DNA of 64,000 nt, from the NCBI GenBank assembly GCA_026873275.1, contig JANTUC010000012.1, positions 1,570,001-1,634,000 on the forward strand. The letters are read 5' to 3'. Below the pieces are notes generated by a model. It was not told the DNA's origin. It worked only from the letters and a program-made list of their open reading frames with translations, and made no database searches. The position numbers were made by a program, and so were the translations under genes. The stretch is from Pseudopithomyces maydicus (lineage: Eukaryota; Ascomycota; Dothideomycetes; Pleosporales; Didymosphaeriaceae). Each line of letters begins with the position of its first letter. Position 1 is the first letter of the stretch. Shown here piece after piece: positions 11,821 through 22,153 of the stretch.

Positions 11821-11856
11821 CCTCACCTGCCCCGGGCCTCACCTGCCCCGGGCCTC
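11821..11856. repeat. 16-bp tandem repeat CCTCACCTGCCCCGGG
   Basis: Two copies plus a partial third, continuing into degenerate CCTGCCTCAC words to about 11925. Confidence 0.75.
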
Positions 11857-13924
11857 ATCTGCCTCACCCACCTCACCTGCCTGCCTCACCTGCTGCTCCC
11901 TCGCCTGCCTCGCCTCCCTCGCCTGCCTCCACCGCGTCTGCCCCCGTCCACACCCTTCCGGCCACCTCAGCTTACCCTCTGTGTCGCCGTCCGCGAGCAC
12001 CAACCCACCTCCACCGCCAGCGGCCTCCTCCAAAGCCCCCAGGCCGCCCGCTCCCCGGCCGCCCGCCGTCCAGCGTGACCTCGTCTGACGGATCGCCGGC
12101 AATGCACAACACCTGCCACGCCGACGTCGTCCACTTAAGGTTTTTTGCGCACTCACCCACGCTGCCTGTGGCCGCTGACTCAGACCAGATTGCCTCGACA
12201 TCTGGGAAGCTTACCACTCGAATACTGATAGGGCTGGCCGCGGCCTATCAGCAGCCCGTGCTGGCCGCTGCATCTCCAAGCACTACCCCAACGGCGTGGG
12301 GAACCCAAGGGCAATGCTGGAACCCCCTCGATTGCTGACGCCCCTGGACCACGCGTGAGATTGACTGCGCCTCGACCCAGAACGGACATGCCGCACGCTC
12401 CTGTTCGTGCTCGTGCGTGCTCCTGTGCGTGCTCCTGCGAGTGCTCCTGCGAGTAGTGCTCGCCGACCAAAGAAAGCCCCTCTCCGTCACGCCTCTGCAT
12501 GAACCCCTTCCGAGCAATATACAGGCCCACGGTACTGGCATCACACTCCAGCCCAATCGCACTCGGAGCCGTGAACCGCCAGCCTCGTATCCACACGCCG
12601 TGGGCACGAAGCGACGCCGTTCGAACCTTCCCCTCGGAAGTCCTGCAACGCAGATGCGACTGCGACTCCGGCTGTCCAGTTCTCGGGTTCAGTTCAACCC
12701 AGCCTAGCTCGACCGTGGCCAGTGGCCGCCAAGGCGGCGTCGGCCCTTGCCATCGCTCACCTCGGCCCTGGCTCGAGCGTTGCGTTCCTACCGTTTCCTC
12801 GTCCTCTGGCTTCTCGCCGGCTACCACATGCCGCCCCCCGTCCCATACGAGCAATCTTGTCAGCGCCGCCTGCTTTGCTGGCCCGCTTAGCTAATCTCTC
12901 TACCTTTACCCATCGTATTTACGACCATTGCGCCCGATGGCTCACGCATCCGGACATTCCAAGGTTGCAACATGTGTGACAGATGCCCACCTGGCCCGCT
13001 TACAGCGTGGATCATGAGGGCAGGGGTGCGGTGCAAACCTCAGCTTATGGCCACCCCTTCGGACGCATGCTGAGGTGGCACCTTCCAACTGCCTGTCTTC
13101 TCTATTCTTGATATACTCTTGCTGACCGGAGCTTTACCGCGTCGGTACATGGTCGATACGGCCCGATTCGGCTGTTGTTCTCGGACAGGATGATCTCAGC
13201 AGACCCGTATGGATGCAACTTGACTTGTGAACATGACACCGAGCTTGAACGCGGCCCCAGACGGACGGCACTCGCGGTATCTTCGTCTGTCAAGTGCTCA
13301 CGGACCAGTACATTGTTTTAACTCGCCTTGCCATTGTCTATGCTAGTCCTCGTCTGCGATCGACCACCATTTGTTGGTTCGACGCCCTTCTCGTGTGGCA
13401 TCTTGTTTTTTGTCTCTACGCTCAGTCCACACTCATGCCCGATGAGGTCATTATGAGGACGCACTAATTGTTGGCCAGCCCAGCTGCGGTGGAACCCTAG
13501 GTTCAGGTGTTGGGACCCGCTTTCTGCATCTTGGCTTTGCTCGGTAGGGCTGACGCGGCAAGTGATGATACCGTGCTGAAAAGAGGGTCTTGGCTGAGCA
13601 TACGAATTCTCGTGTAACATAGCGTTCCTCCGTCACGTGCCCTACAGATTATCCAGGTGGCTCTTCCTGAGGCTGGTTGCGAAGTCATCCTCGCGCGAAA
13701 CGCCAAGAGCAGCCATCGTATCTCATCCACCCCCAACATGTCCAAATTGGGGATGTGGGGTCCGAGGACCTTCTCCGCAATGTGGGGAAGCCTACGCTAG
13801 CGATACAGACTCGAAATGCTCTGGCGCCCCATCGTCCCAAGTTCTCCATATTTGTTTTCAAACAGAAAGAAAACTCTCGCTTCTGCCAATTGTTGATGCA
13901 TTAGCTGAATGTCATCTTCCCATC

Positions 13925-16007
13925 ATGCCTTTGCCGCCCTCGCCCGCATATGTCAATGAAGAGTACCAGTCAACGCACTACAACCTTTTCAAAGACTCAA
14001 TAACGGTACCTCTGCAGCGGGTTTTACCTCCAGGTGTCACTCAATATGCCTTCGATGCGGCGATTCTGCGCTACATGGCTGTCGTGGGCGTCTCGCAGGT
14101 GCTTCAGGGCGAGGCATTGACCGAGTACATTGACCCGTACGAGCTGCATGAATCATCAGGGGAGCGCAAGATGCCGTCCGCGGCTGTGCGACCCAAGAAT
14201 GTTGAAGAGTTGAGGGAAGTGTTGGCAATCTCGAATGAATACGATATTCCAGTGTGGACGTTCTCACGAGGCAAGAACCTTGGGTGCGTTGGGTCGTTTA
14301 ATTTTACTTCTTTACATATGTGTTGTCAAATTGTGTTCCCAACGGTGCTCTTCAAACTACATGTCCTATCCAGCTTATGTTTCCCTTCTCATCTTAAAAG
14401 CTGTTATTCATCATTCCTCCACAAAACCGTGGGCTAACACCCCTCCCCAGCTACGGCGGGCCCGCCCCCCGCGTCACCGGCTCCCTCGCCCTCGACCTCC
14501 ACCGCATGAACCGCATCCTCTCCGTCAACACCAAATTCGCCTACGCCGTCGTCGAACCAGGCGTCACCTTCACAGACCTCTACAACCACTGCCTCGACCA
14601 CAACCTCCCCTCTGGCCCTCCGTCCCCTCCCTCGGCTGGGGCTCCGTCATCGGAAACACCCTCGACCGCGGCACAGGCTTCACCCCAACCGCCTCCCACC
14701 ACCAGCACATCTGCGGCCTCGAAGCCATCCTCGCAGACGGCGACATCGTCCGCACCGGCCAGTTCGCAGTCGACACCTCGCCTTCCAGCCACCTCTCCAA
14801 ATTCAGCTTCGGCCCCAGCGTAGAGGGCCTCTTCCTCCAGTCCAACCTCGGCATCGTCACCAAAATGGGTATTTGGCTCACACCCGCCCCGCAGGCGTAC
14901 ATGGCGTGCACCTTCTCCATGCCGCACATCGACGACGTAAGCACCATCGTCGACGTCCTGGGCCCACTCCGCAGGAACGGCACGCTGCCGAATACGGTGT
15001 ACGTGTCCAATGTCGTCGAGTGGTTGGGTATGCTGGGCCGCCGAGAGGATGTTTGGAAGGGTGAAGGCGCGATTCCCGAGTGGAGGGTCGAAGAGTTGCA
15101 AAGGGAGCTGGGGCTGGGGTATTGGAATGCGAAGTTCGGGCTCTATGGGGAGAGGGAGGTGGTAAGGGGGCAGTTTGAGGCGATCAAGAAGGTGTTGCGG
15201 GAGAAGGCGGGGAGGGGAACGTTGAGGGGGGAACTGTTTTGTGCGGGGGTGCGGGGGAGGGAGAGGGAGGGAAAAAGGGAGAGGAAGCGGTGTTGAGAGC
15301 GGGCGATATACCAGAGAAGGAGGGAGGCTTCTTCGTAGGCGTGCCGTCCCTCTGGAGCTTGCCAATGGTGAAATTCAGATTGCCGGCTCAGGGTGGCGTC
15401 GGCGCGCATTATGATTATAGCCCGATTATACCGGCGGATGGGGCGGAGGTGAGGGAGTGGGTGGGGACGGCGAAGCGGTGCGTAAATCTTCCCACATACC
15501 ATTTCCCTTTCCCACATACCCATCCACATACCTATCCCACCCTCATCTTTCTTTTTCAAAAACATTTCACATCTCGAACTTTCTTCTACCTCGTCGCGTT
15601 GAGCTGGATACGTAGGTAGGGTAGGGTAGGGTAGGTGAGGGTCTGTCTACTGACGTGGATGCATCGGTAGCACGTGCGAAGCCCACGGCTTCGACCTCTT
15701 CTGCGACTTCTTCATGCACGAGCGCCACGTCATCTTCGTGAACATGATGACGTTCGACAAGACGGATGCGCAGCATAGGAGGTCCGTTCAGGCCATCTTC
15801 GGCGAGCTGTTCGAGGAGGGAAGGAAGAGGGGGTATAGTAAGTATCGGAGTCATGTTAATAGCATGGGTGAGTGCATTATTATTCTTATTGTTATTGTTG
15901 TTGTTGTTGTTGTTATCGTTATGGACTTTTCTAATGTGTTGCTCTGCGGTTTTGGATGGCTGGATGGATGGCTGGTTGGCTGGCGGTCTCGAAATATACA
16001 CATGTGC

Positions 16008-16045
<38 letters not shown>

Positions 16046-16267
16046 GTCTAGAAAGATAAACAAAGGAATGGGAAGAGAAACTAACGGTGAACATGTGCAG
16101 ATCTCGTAGCATCCCTTTACGACTTCAACGACCATGCGTATCGAAGGTTTGTGGAGAGGATTAAGGATGCGGTGGATCCGAGGGGGATTCTTTCACCGGG
16201 GAAACAGGGGATTTGGGGGAGCAGGTGGGAGGGCGGCAGGAAGAGGGCGGCGGAGGCGAAGTTGTGA
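13925..16267 (+). CDS. FAD-linked oxidase, vanillyl-alcohol oxidase / 4-cresol dehydrogenase family (two apparent 1-bp frame breaks)
   Basis: Four exons: 13925-14283, 14451-15477, 15671-15867 and 16101-16267. The protein has an FAD-binding PCMH fold: KMPSAAVRPKNVEELREVL, the PP-loop spanning the first intron (SRGKNLG / YGGPAPRV), YAVVEPGVTFTDLY, and SVIGNTLDRGTGFTP. The C-terminal part has GGVGAHYDYSPIIP, ERHVIFVNMM and DPRGILSPGKQGIW, typical of VAO-type enzymes that oxidise para-substituted phenols. Frame is lost at the C run 14607-14610 and again near the G run 15245-15249; one extra base in each gives 584 codons including stop, close to the family's usual 560-585. Intron 2 contains TAGGG repeats and intron 3 carries TA and GA microsatellites. 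The substrate is probably a 4-alkyl or 4-hydroxymethyl phenol, by family. Confidence 0.87.
15613..15640. repeat. TAGGG repeats inside intron
   Basis: Four TAGGG-type units in intron 2 of the VAO-family gene; similar to but not identical with the TTAGGG telomere unit. Confidence 0.7.
16007..16044. repeat. (TA)n(GA)n microsatellite in intron
   Basis: TA run followed by GA run inside intron 3 of the VAO-family gene. Confidence 0.9.
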
Positions 16268-16612
16268 GTGTGGTGGAGGGGGTTATATATATATATATAT
16301 ACATATATATAAGAATGTGTCGGTGTGTATATGCCGCGAGGACAAGAGAGTATGTGTATATATATATCTGTGTCTTTGTACATGCCTTTCAAATGAGAAT
16401 TAGTACTCGGACTGGTGTTGGATCTCACACATTCTATTGATTGGATATATGTATCCACCAATCTGCTACAAACAGCTCCACAGGTCTCTGCGTAGGCATG
16501 TGTACATGTCTGTACCTACCCACCCCTTCTATACAAATATGCACGTTCTAATCTCTTCACCGTCATCCCCATTGGACATCCGAATCTCTCTTTGAGTGTG
16601 CCAATCATCCAA
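16268..16612. other. Convergent 3' intergenic region
   Basis: Between the stop codons of the VAO gene (+) and the Lys/Thr-rich gene (-). Contains (AT)n tracts near 16284-16310 and 16361-16368; nothing else seen. Confidence 0.6.
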
Positions 16613-17947
16613 TCAAAATACCCACCTCTTCCGCGCCACCGTCGTTGGGACGGTCACGTGTGGCGTCTGCGCTATCTTGGAGGTTGGCGTCTTCGTCCTG
16701 CTTGCCGCTTTGGTCGCCGTCTTGGTCGCCGTCTTCGGTGTCGGCTTCGCCTCGAGCTTCTTGGTTTTTGTCGTTGCGGCCTTCGTTGTCGTCTTTGCCT
16801 GAAACTTTCTCTCTATCCTGGGTTTAGCCTCGGACTTCGTCTTCATCTCAGACTTCATCCTCAGCTCCGTCTTGGTCTCCGCCTCCGTCTTCGTTCCAAC
16901 GTCCATCTTCGTCTTCGCCACCGTCTTCGCCTTCGCCTTCGTCTCTGGCTCACTCCCCACCTCCATCCTAACCTTCTTCCCAAACCCCTCACTCCGCGTC
17001 CTCAACATTCCCCTTGTCTCCTCTCCAGGCTGCGTGCGTACCGAAGACCCACGATTCTGGCGCTCGTTCATCATCACCCTCGGCCCCGTCGTGGCACGCT
17101 GCCCGCGCTCCGACGGTGCATTAAATGACGGTTGTATCCAAACTCCACGCCCAGTACCCCTCCTACCCAATTCCGAACTAGCATCCTGACCGCGAAGCAC
17201 GCGCTTCGGGACCGTAGACAGAGGCGTGCGCACCCTATGGCGAATCTGCGTTGCGGTACTGTTGTTACTATCGGTAATGGCATCGCTGTCGAGTGGGAAT
17301 GCCAAATCTCGCTCATCTAGATGAGCAGATTGCGCCTCGATGGTGTGCGAGAAGTCAGAAAATTGGTAGGACGAGAGTGAGATGCCAAGCAGACTCCCCG
17401 GCTGGTAGTTCTCCTGTTCGGCTATGTGCGAGGCTCCCAGCTGGGCGAGGAGGTCTCGCTCGAGGGTTTGCAGGTCTTGGAGGCGGGTGAGGAGTGTGGC
17501 GCGCTCGTGGGATATGTGGGATAGGTGGGAGTGGATGGTGCTGGATAGAGGGGTTCCAGTCGGTAAAGGCGAGGCGATGGAGGTGGAGAGAGGGGTTTGA
17601 GTTGGTAGAGGCGACGAGGGGAGTGGGACTGATGTTGCGGGTAGCTTAGAGATGTTAGTATGTATTGCTGATAGCTTTTCGAATCAAGGTTGCGCGGATA
17701 GACGTACCTCGTCAGAATCCTTGTATACAGTGAAGGACCCTTCGTCTTCCTTCTTGTCCTCGTTGGCCATGTGTTTTTCCTTCTTCTCGCGGTCCTCGTC
17801 CATTTCAAGCTTGAAAGCGTGCATCTCGGCCTCCAAAGACTCGAAGCCAAAGCCTACGCCGCGCTGCTGTGCAGGCATAGTTGAGCTTCGGGGTAGGCGG
17901 GGCATGTCTGGAGAGGGCGTGTGCTCGCCGACGTCTAGCATTGCCAT
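16613..17947 (-). CDS. Coiled-coil protein with Lys/Thr/Ala-rich C-terminal tail, unknown function
   Basis: Two exons, 17708-17947 and 16613-17644, with a clean 63-bp intron; 424 codons including stop. The N-terminal region (MAMLDVGEHTPSPDMPRLP, then FGFESLEAEMHAFKLEMDED) includes a charged helix with alternating Lys/Glu. Exon 2 begins with Ser/Pro/Thr-rich sequence, then a clear coiled coil (HERATLLTRLQDLQTLERDL, about residues 120-145). The last 130 residues are built of irregular KTKTE/TATKTATK-like units, strongly basic, and could bind nucleic acid or microtubules. This is inference from composition; no family is recognised. The intergenic space to the MYND gene is only 363 bp. Confidence 0.7.
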
Positions 17948-18310
17948 TTCTTTGAGTTATTGTAAGGTGACAGCTAGTTCGTACGAGACGTTGGAATCGG
18001 AAGAGCGGGGTTGCAGCGGCATGGTGGGTGGTGCGGGAGATAAAGATTAGAAATTAGAGAGTGGGCGAGCGTAAATAAATACTAGGTGAAGAGAGTTGAA
18101 TCTTGCTACCAATCGGAAAGTTAGGTTTAGTTGAAAGGAAATATTATTTTGAGGTGACTTCAATAACTTTTATTAGGCCGACTCAGTGTGGTCATCCAAA
18201 TCAATTTCGCCACACTTTTGAGTAAGCCGCAGAGACCCATCATCGCCAACCATCGCTAGGATCATACGATCATTCTTCCACCTCTGTCATACCCACTTCG
18301 TCCTCGAAGT
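17948..18310. other. Intergenic, 363 bp
   Basis: Upstream region of the 16613-17947 gene and 3' flank of the MYND gene. No motif stands out. Confidence 0.5.
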
Positions 18311-19410
18311 TCATTGCACAAGGTGCTCCGTCATAATCCGATCGGTGACCTCAGTCACGTCGCTACAAGCGAACCAGCCTCCTCCCATACGTAGCATGTA
18401 TTTCTGTGTGTTCTTGATATCGAGCGAAAATTTATTCGCCACCTCAATGTCATAGTCGTCAAAGGAACGTGCGACTTCCTTCAATAGACGCTTTTTCTCT
18501 TCGTTGAATGTACCCTCTGCTTTGAGAAAGAACTCAGAAAACTCTTGCTTGGTGTGACTCTTCCAGTTTGCCACCGCTTTATCCACTTTGGCGGCTGCGA
18601 AAAGTCCAATACGTGCCATCAACGCGCCGTCTCCCTTCAATTTCTTGATTGCCTCATAGACAGCACGGTTCTTTCCAAACTTGTACGTGGCTGAAGTTTG
18701 GGTCACGAAGCGCTTGTGGTAGGTCTTTTCGCCTAGACAAGCATCAAAGATGCTGTATTGCGCTCCACTTACGTCTATCACCCATGCTTCCGTACCTTTG
18801 GGGGCTTGGACTCGAATGATCGAATGATAGAAGTCGCTCATATTGATGTCGTTGAGCTGCGCCCTCACACGCACTGTCTTCTCAGGCTTCTTCAATTGGA
18901 CATCTTGCTCTTCTAGATGCACATCTGTACCTGAAAGGATCAGATTGGTTGCTATAGCTGTCGTCTCGCTCAATACTTACCTTGGAACATGGACAGGAGA
19001 AGATCGTGTAGGAAACCAGTGGGCTCCTGACAGATCAGGGTTGTGAGCACCATCTTCTTTTCTTTCATGCTTCGAATGAGATGAATTGGGAACCGCTGGA
19101 CACTCCCAACTGTCATAGGATTGTCGGTAATCAATAAGTGGTCGCCTCGGTCCTCGATGCTTCGGATGGCATTGTCAAAGGTCTTCTCTCTCATCACCAG
19201 ATAGATATCTTGGAACAATTGCCCAGCCCTGTGTACGATGAGATCAAGTCCCGTCTTACCACAGGTGACCTTGTGAGTTGGCCACGCTAGCTCCTGGCAG
19301 TCGGTGCTGCAGTACTTGGTGGTCTTGCATTTTCCGCAAGACGACCCGGCAGCAGCACCGCAGTGCGCACATGGATTCTCGATATTGTCGACCATGATGG
19401 GTGAGCTCAT
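18311..19410 (-). CDS. MYND-type zinc-finger protein
   Basis: Two exons, 18981-19410 and 18311-18930, around a 50-bp intron; 350 codons including stop. An N-terminal MYND finger is complete: Cys14/Cys17, Cys25/Cys28, Cys34/Cys38, His46/Cys50. MYND fingers bind proline-rich partner peptides. The rest resembles fungal MYND proteins whose C-terminal part (here from about residue 60) carries a conserved region of unknown function with DLIVHRAGQLFQDIYLVMRE and YHKRFVTQTSATYKFGKNRA. No SET domain motifs are present, so this is not a SMYD-type methyltransferase. A TATAAATA box lies about 90 bp upstream. Confidence 0.85.
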
Positions 19411-19500
19411 TTTCGTATCGAGCGGACGGATCGTTGTGGGTATGTGGCTCTCAAAGAGCTAGAGACGAATGTTGGTGAAGAGATGAGGGCGTAAGAGTAC

Positions 19501-19508
19501 TATTTATA
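19501..19508 (-). promoter_or_regulatory. TATA box of MYND gene
   Basis: TATAAATA on the minus strand, about 90 bp upstream of the ATG at 19410. Confidence 0.5.
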
Positions 19509-20388
19509 TGAGGCGACCCTGCTGCCTTGAGCTAGTAGTCAGAGCGGCATTAAAAGGTAAGAGAGAGAGGGTGAGAGTGAGAATGAGAGTAACAGTGAGA
19601 GAACCGACGATTCAATTGCCTATCGCACCTCCGACTTTCTTACTTCGGGCACCTATTCACATACAGCATTGTCTTTATGTATGCAAAGTTTTCTACCGTC
19701 ACAAAAGGGGACATCAGCTTTTTATTCCAAAAATTTCTATCTAGTCAGCTATTCTGCTGCGCATTGGCGTCTAGGAAGAAGTTTTACATCTTAGTTGTGG
19801 CTACTGCGCCTGGGATAATAGAATATATCTCAGTCAATCAATTCTATCTTCTCGAAAGTCGTACTGTAAATTTTGAATAAGAAGGGCGTGGGCAGCTGAC
19901 AGGCCAAACTGGAGTCGGCACGACCTGTACAGGTCCATGCGACGTGAACTTGAAAAGAAAGACAGTTTGAATTCATATATTAATGCTCCAATGCTCGCAG
20001 AAATTATGAGGCGTAGGAAAGCTAAAGAATAATCTGATCGAATTTGCGAGGGAAAAACCACCTTTTGAACCATATTTATTGCTTTCCAAGGAGCTGTTAT
20101 GTATCTTTTGAACATATTCCTCATGACTGCCGTTCACTCGTAGACTTAGAATGTCCAGAGATATGCACCTTAATTCAGTGAGCTCGATCATGCTATACCC
20201 GGCACACGACCCCTCAAAACACGGCGCGCCTCAAGAAAGAGTTTGAAGAATGAAGAACAAGATATATGAGATGCTAGATCCTGTACGGCCTGCGATCTGG
20301 ATGGTCATGCAAGCCTCCTGCAGCCAAGCGCGACGGGATGCTCTGCCCCACTCGGTCGGCCCCCAAAGCCACGCGTATTAATAGCAGC

Positions 20389-20396
20389 TATATAAG
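20389..20396 (+). promoter_or_regulatory. TATA box of STAND-N gene
   Basis: TATATAAG 80 bp upstream of the ATG at 20476. Confidence 0.5.
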
Positions 20397-20475
20397 CCAT
20401 CTTGCGCCTCAGCCGCGTGCTGCCGATTGATTCCAATTTCCTCACCCAATAGCCTTGTCCAGACCATTCTTCAAG

Positions 20476-21608
20476 ATGGCAAGTATATCCATAGGTGATT
20501 TCATCGCGATTAGCACACTCCTCAAGAAGCTATGTACAGATTGTAAGAACGCTTCCGACGAGTTCAACGATCTGAGTCAGTTTGTAGAGTCTTCGCGCTA
20601 CGCCGTCGATAGTGCCCGCTATTCAGTAGAGAACGTTTTCGACGACTTGCCTTGGGTTCATAAGCAGAGTATTAGTTCTGCATTGTGGGGACTACATGGA
20701 GTCGCTAGGGATTTAGAGGCAGAGCTGGCCCAATACGCCGTTCTGGGTAAATCGAATATTGGAGTGCGCGGAGCGACGATGAGGATAAAGTTCGCTTTAC
20801 TGGAGAACCCACGAGAGGCAGAAGCGAAGTTGAGCACCAGGATTTCAATGCTTAATACATGTATTTCTGCGGTAATTTGGTATGTCTTTCCGATTTGTCT
20901 GTGGAGGAAAGGGATTTGCTGACATGCGCATTCAGTGATGCCGTGACCAGGTCTTGCATGTCTACCTACGACCCAGCCCAAATGGTTGCGCGAAGCAAAC
21001 AACTGCAGATGCATGAGCGATCCAGCTATGATCGGGATCCTTCGCCTTCCCCACCACTTTCAGATAACTCCGTCGCAATACCTTTGTCGAAATGGATAAC
21101 AAGCACCACAGACGAGGTTTCCGGACGACGATGGTATACACTTTCACGGAAGCAATCAGGTCCCAGTATCATGGCACGTGGCTTTTATGACTATCAACCT
21201 CAATGCGATATTGTTGCTGGTAGCCCACGTATCGATACGGTTGAATACGAGCTGAGGGTTTCGAGGCGTAGAATTGTTGGGACATGCGTTGATTCTCTGG
21301 GCACTGCATCGATCAAGGGTGTCATTGATACTTCCGGACTCAGCGTGTGTTTCATAAAAGAATATACAGCGCCTTTACGGATGGTTGGTACTAGATGGGA
21401 GTACTCTGGGGCATGCACGGATTGCGGCATTGTGGGCGAATGGTATCACCCTGGCGATCCTCCTGAAAAAGCGTACTTTAGAGGGAGATTCGGCATGTGG
21501 CTACAGAAGGATGAGGAAAGTGACGACTCTGAAGCATTAAGTCAGATCGAGGCGCTAAACCGTGAGGGAAGAGTTTTGTCTCGCGCGGGGACCTTCAAAA
21601 GAAGATGA
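20476..21608 (+). CDS. Small protein with fungal STAND N-terminal (Helo-like) domain, no NTPase
   Basis: Two exons, 20476-20879 and 20936-21608. The donor gtatgt at 20880 keeps phase, while the nearer gtaatt does not. Total 359 codons including stop. ATG at 20476 is preferred over 20455 because of its better context and because family members begin this way. Residues 1-120 (SISIGDFIAISTLLKKLCTD onward) resemble the helical N-terminal domain that precedes NACHT or NB-ARC modules in fungal STAND proteins, some of which act in heterokaryon incompatibility. Here it is followed not by a P-loop NTPase but by about 200 residues of beta-rich sequence (GTASIKGVIDTSG, GVIDTSGLSVCF, FRGRFGMWLQKDEE). A role in non-self recognition is speculative. 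Confidence 0.7.
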
Positions 21609-22153
21609 TCCCTCTGAGCACTTGATCTGTCTTGTCGACTGTTCCCAAGCTCGTCCCTATTCAGCTAGATCTACCCATGGCGATGAGCTTTCCTTCCGAG
21701 TATCCTTCGTAGTGGTCATTCTCTAACCGCCGGGCAACACTGGTTGGCTAAAACGAAGCGCCAAGTCCCGGATCGCATTATTCCTCGGAAAAATTCAGTG
21801 ACCGAGCACCGCATCCGTCACTGGCAGCAGCAATTCTGGCGAGGCATTATAAGGCCTCGGTTGGTGCCGTTCGATGTTCCTCAGATGCGCGATGATGCGA
21901 CGTTTTAGCACCCAAAAGATCGGCAATCTTAATGCCCGCCCTGCATCTCAAACATGCTGCGTTTCGTCCACCAGCGATCACCAACGCCACACCCCAACAA
22001 ACACAAAGTGCAAGCCTTACCCTTTAGCATGACATATCTTGGCCTGCAACATGATTTGAAAGAACCAGGCGCAACCTCCTCTCTCCCTAGCTTCATGTCT
22101 GCATACCTGAGGCTCGCAATCTTGATTCATCCCATAGCACCGTCATCGCGGAG
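21609..22153. other. Intergenic, 545 bp, promoter of DHA1 transporter
   Basis: Contains ATTATAAG near 21846 framed by the short inverted repeat GAGGC...GCCTC (21840-21857). Nothing coding is seen. Confidence 0.5.

Larger units (their letters stand above)
10552..13924. other. 3.4 kb GC-rich, low-complexity intergenic region
   Basis: No convincing gene. Long frames here follow from GC-rich, stop-poor composition. It holds a GGT-rich tract (10681-10760), CCG/CTG arrays (11399-11434, 11558-11577), a 12-bp repeat (11604-11633), C-rich tetranucleotide tracts (11665-11715) and a 16-bp repeat (11821-11856). From about 12900 the sequence becomes ordinary. The part next to 13925 is presumably the promoter of the flavoenzyme gene. 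Confidence 0.55.
19411..20475. other. Divergent intergenic region, about 1.06 kb
   Basis: Separates the divergent MYND (-) and STAND-N (+) genes. Carries a GAGAGTGAGAATGAGAG purine tract near 19561-19600, and TATA boxes at both ends (19501-19508 and 20389-20396). The middle is AT-rich with only short non-coding-looking frames. Confidence 0.55.

Noticed and set aside
12180..12854. 224-residue minus-strand open frame
   Set aside because: GC-rich region with stop-poor composition; repeats such as EHSQEHAQEHA arise from a simple 12-bp DNA repeat, and no domain is visible.
13377..13386. GGTTCGA word resembling a tRNA T-arm
   Set aside because: No matching acceptor stem, A-box or anticodon arm around it; no tRNA was found elsewhere.
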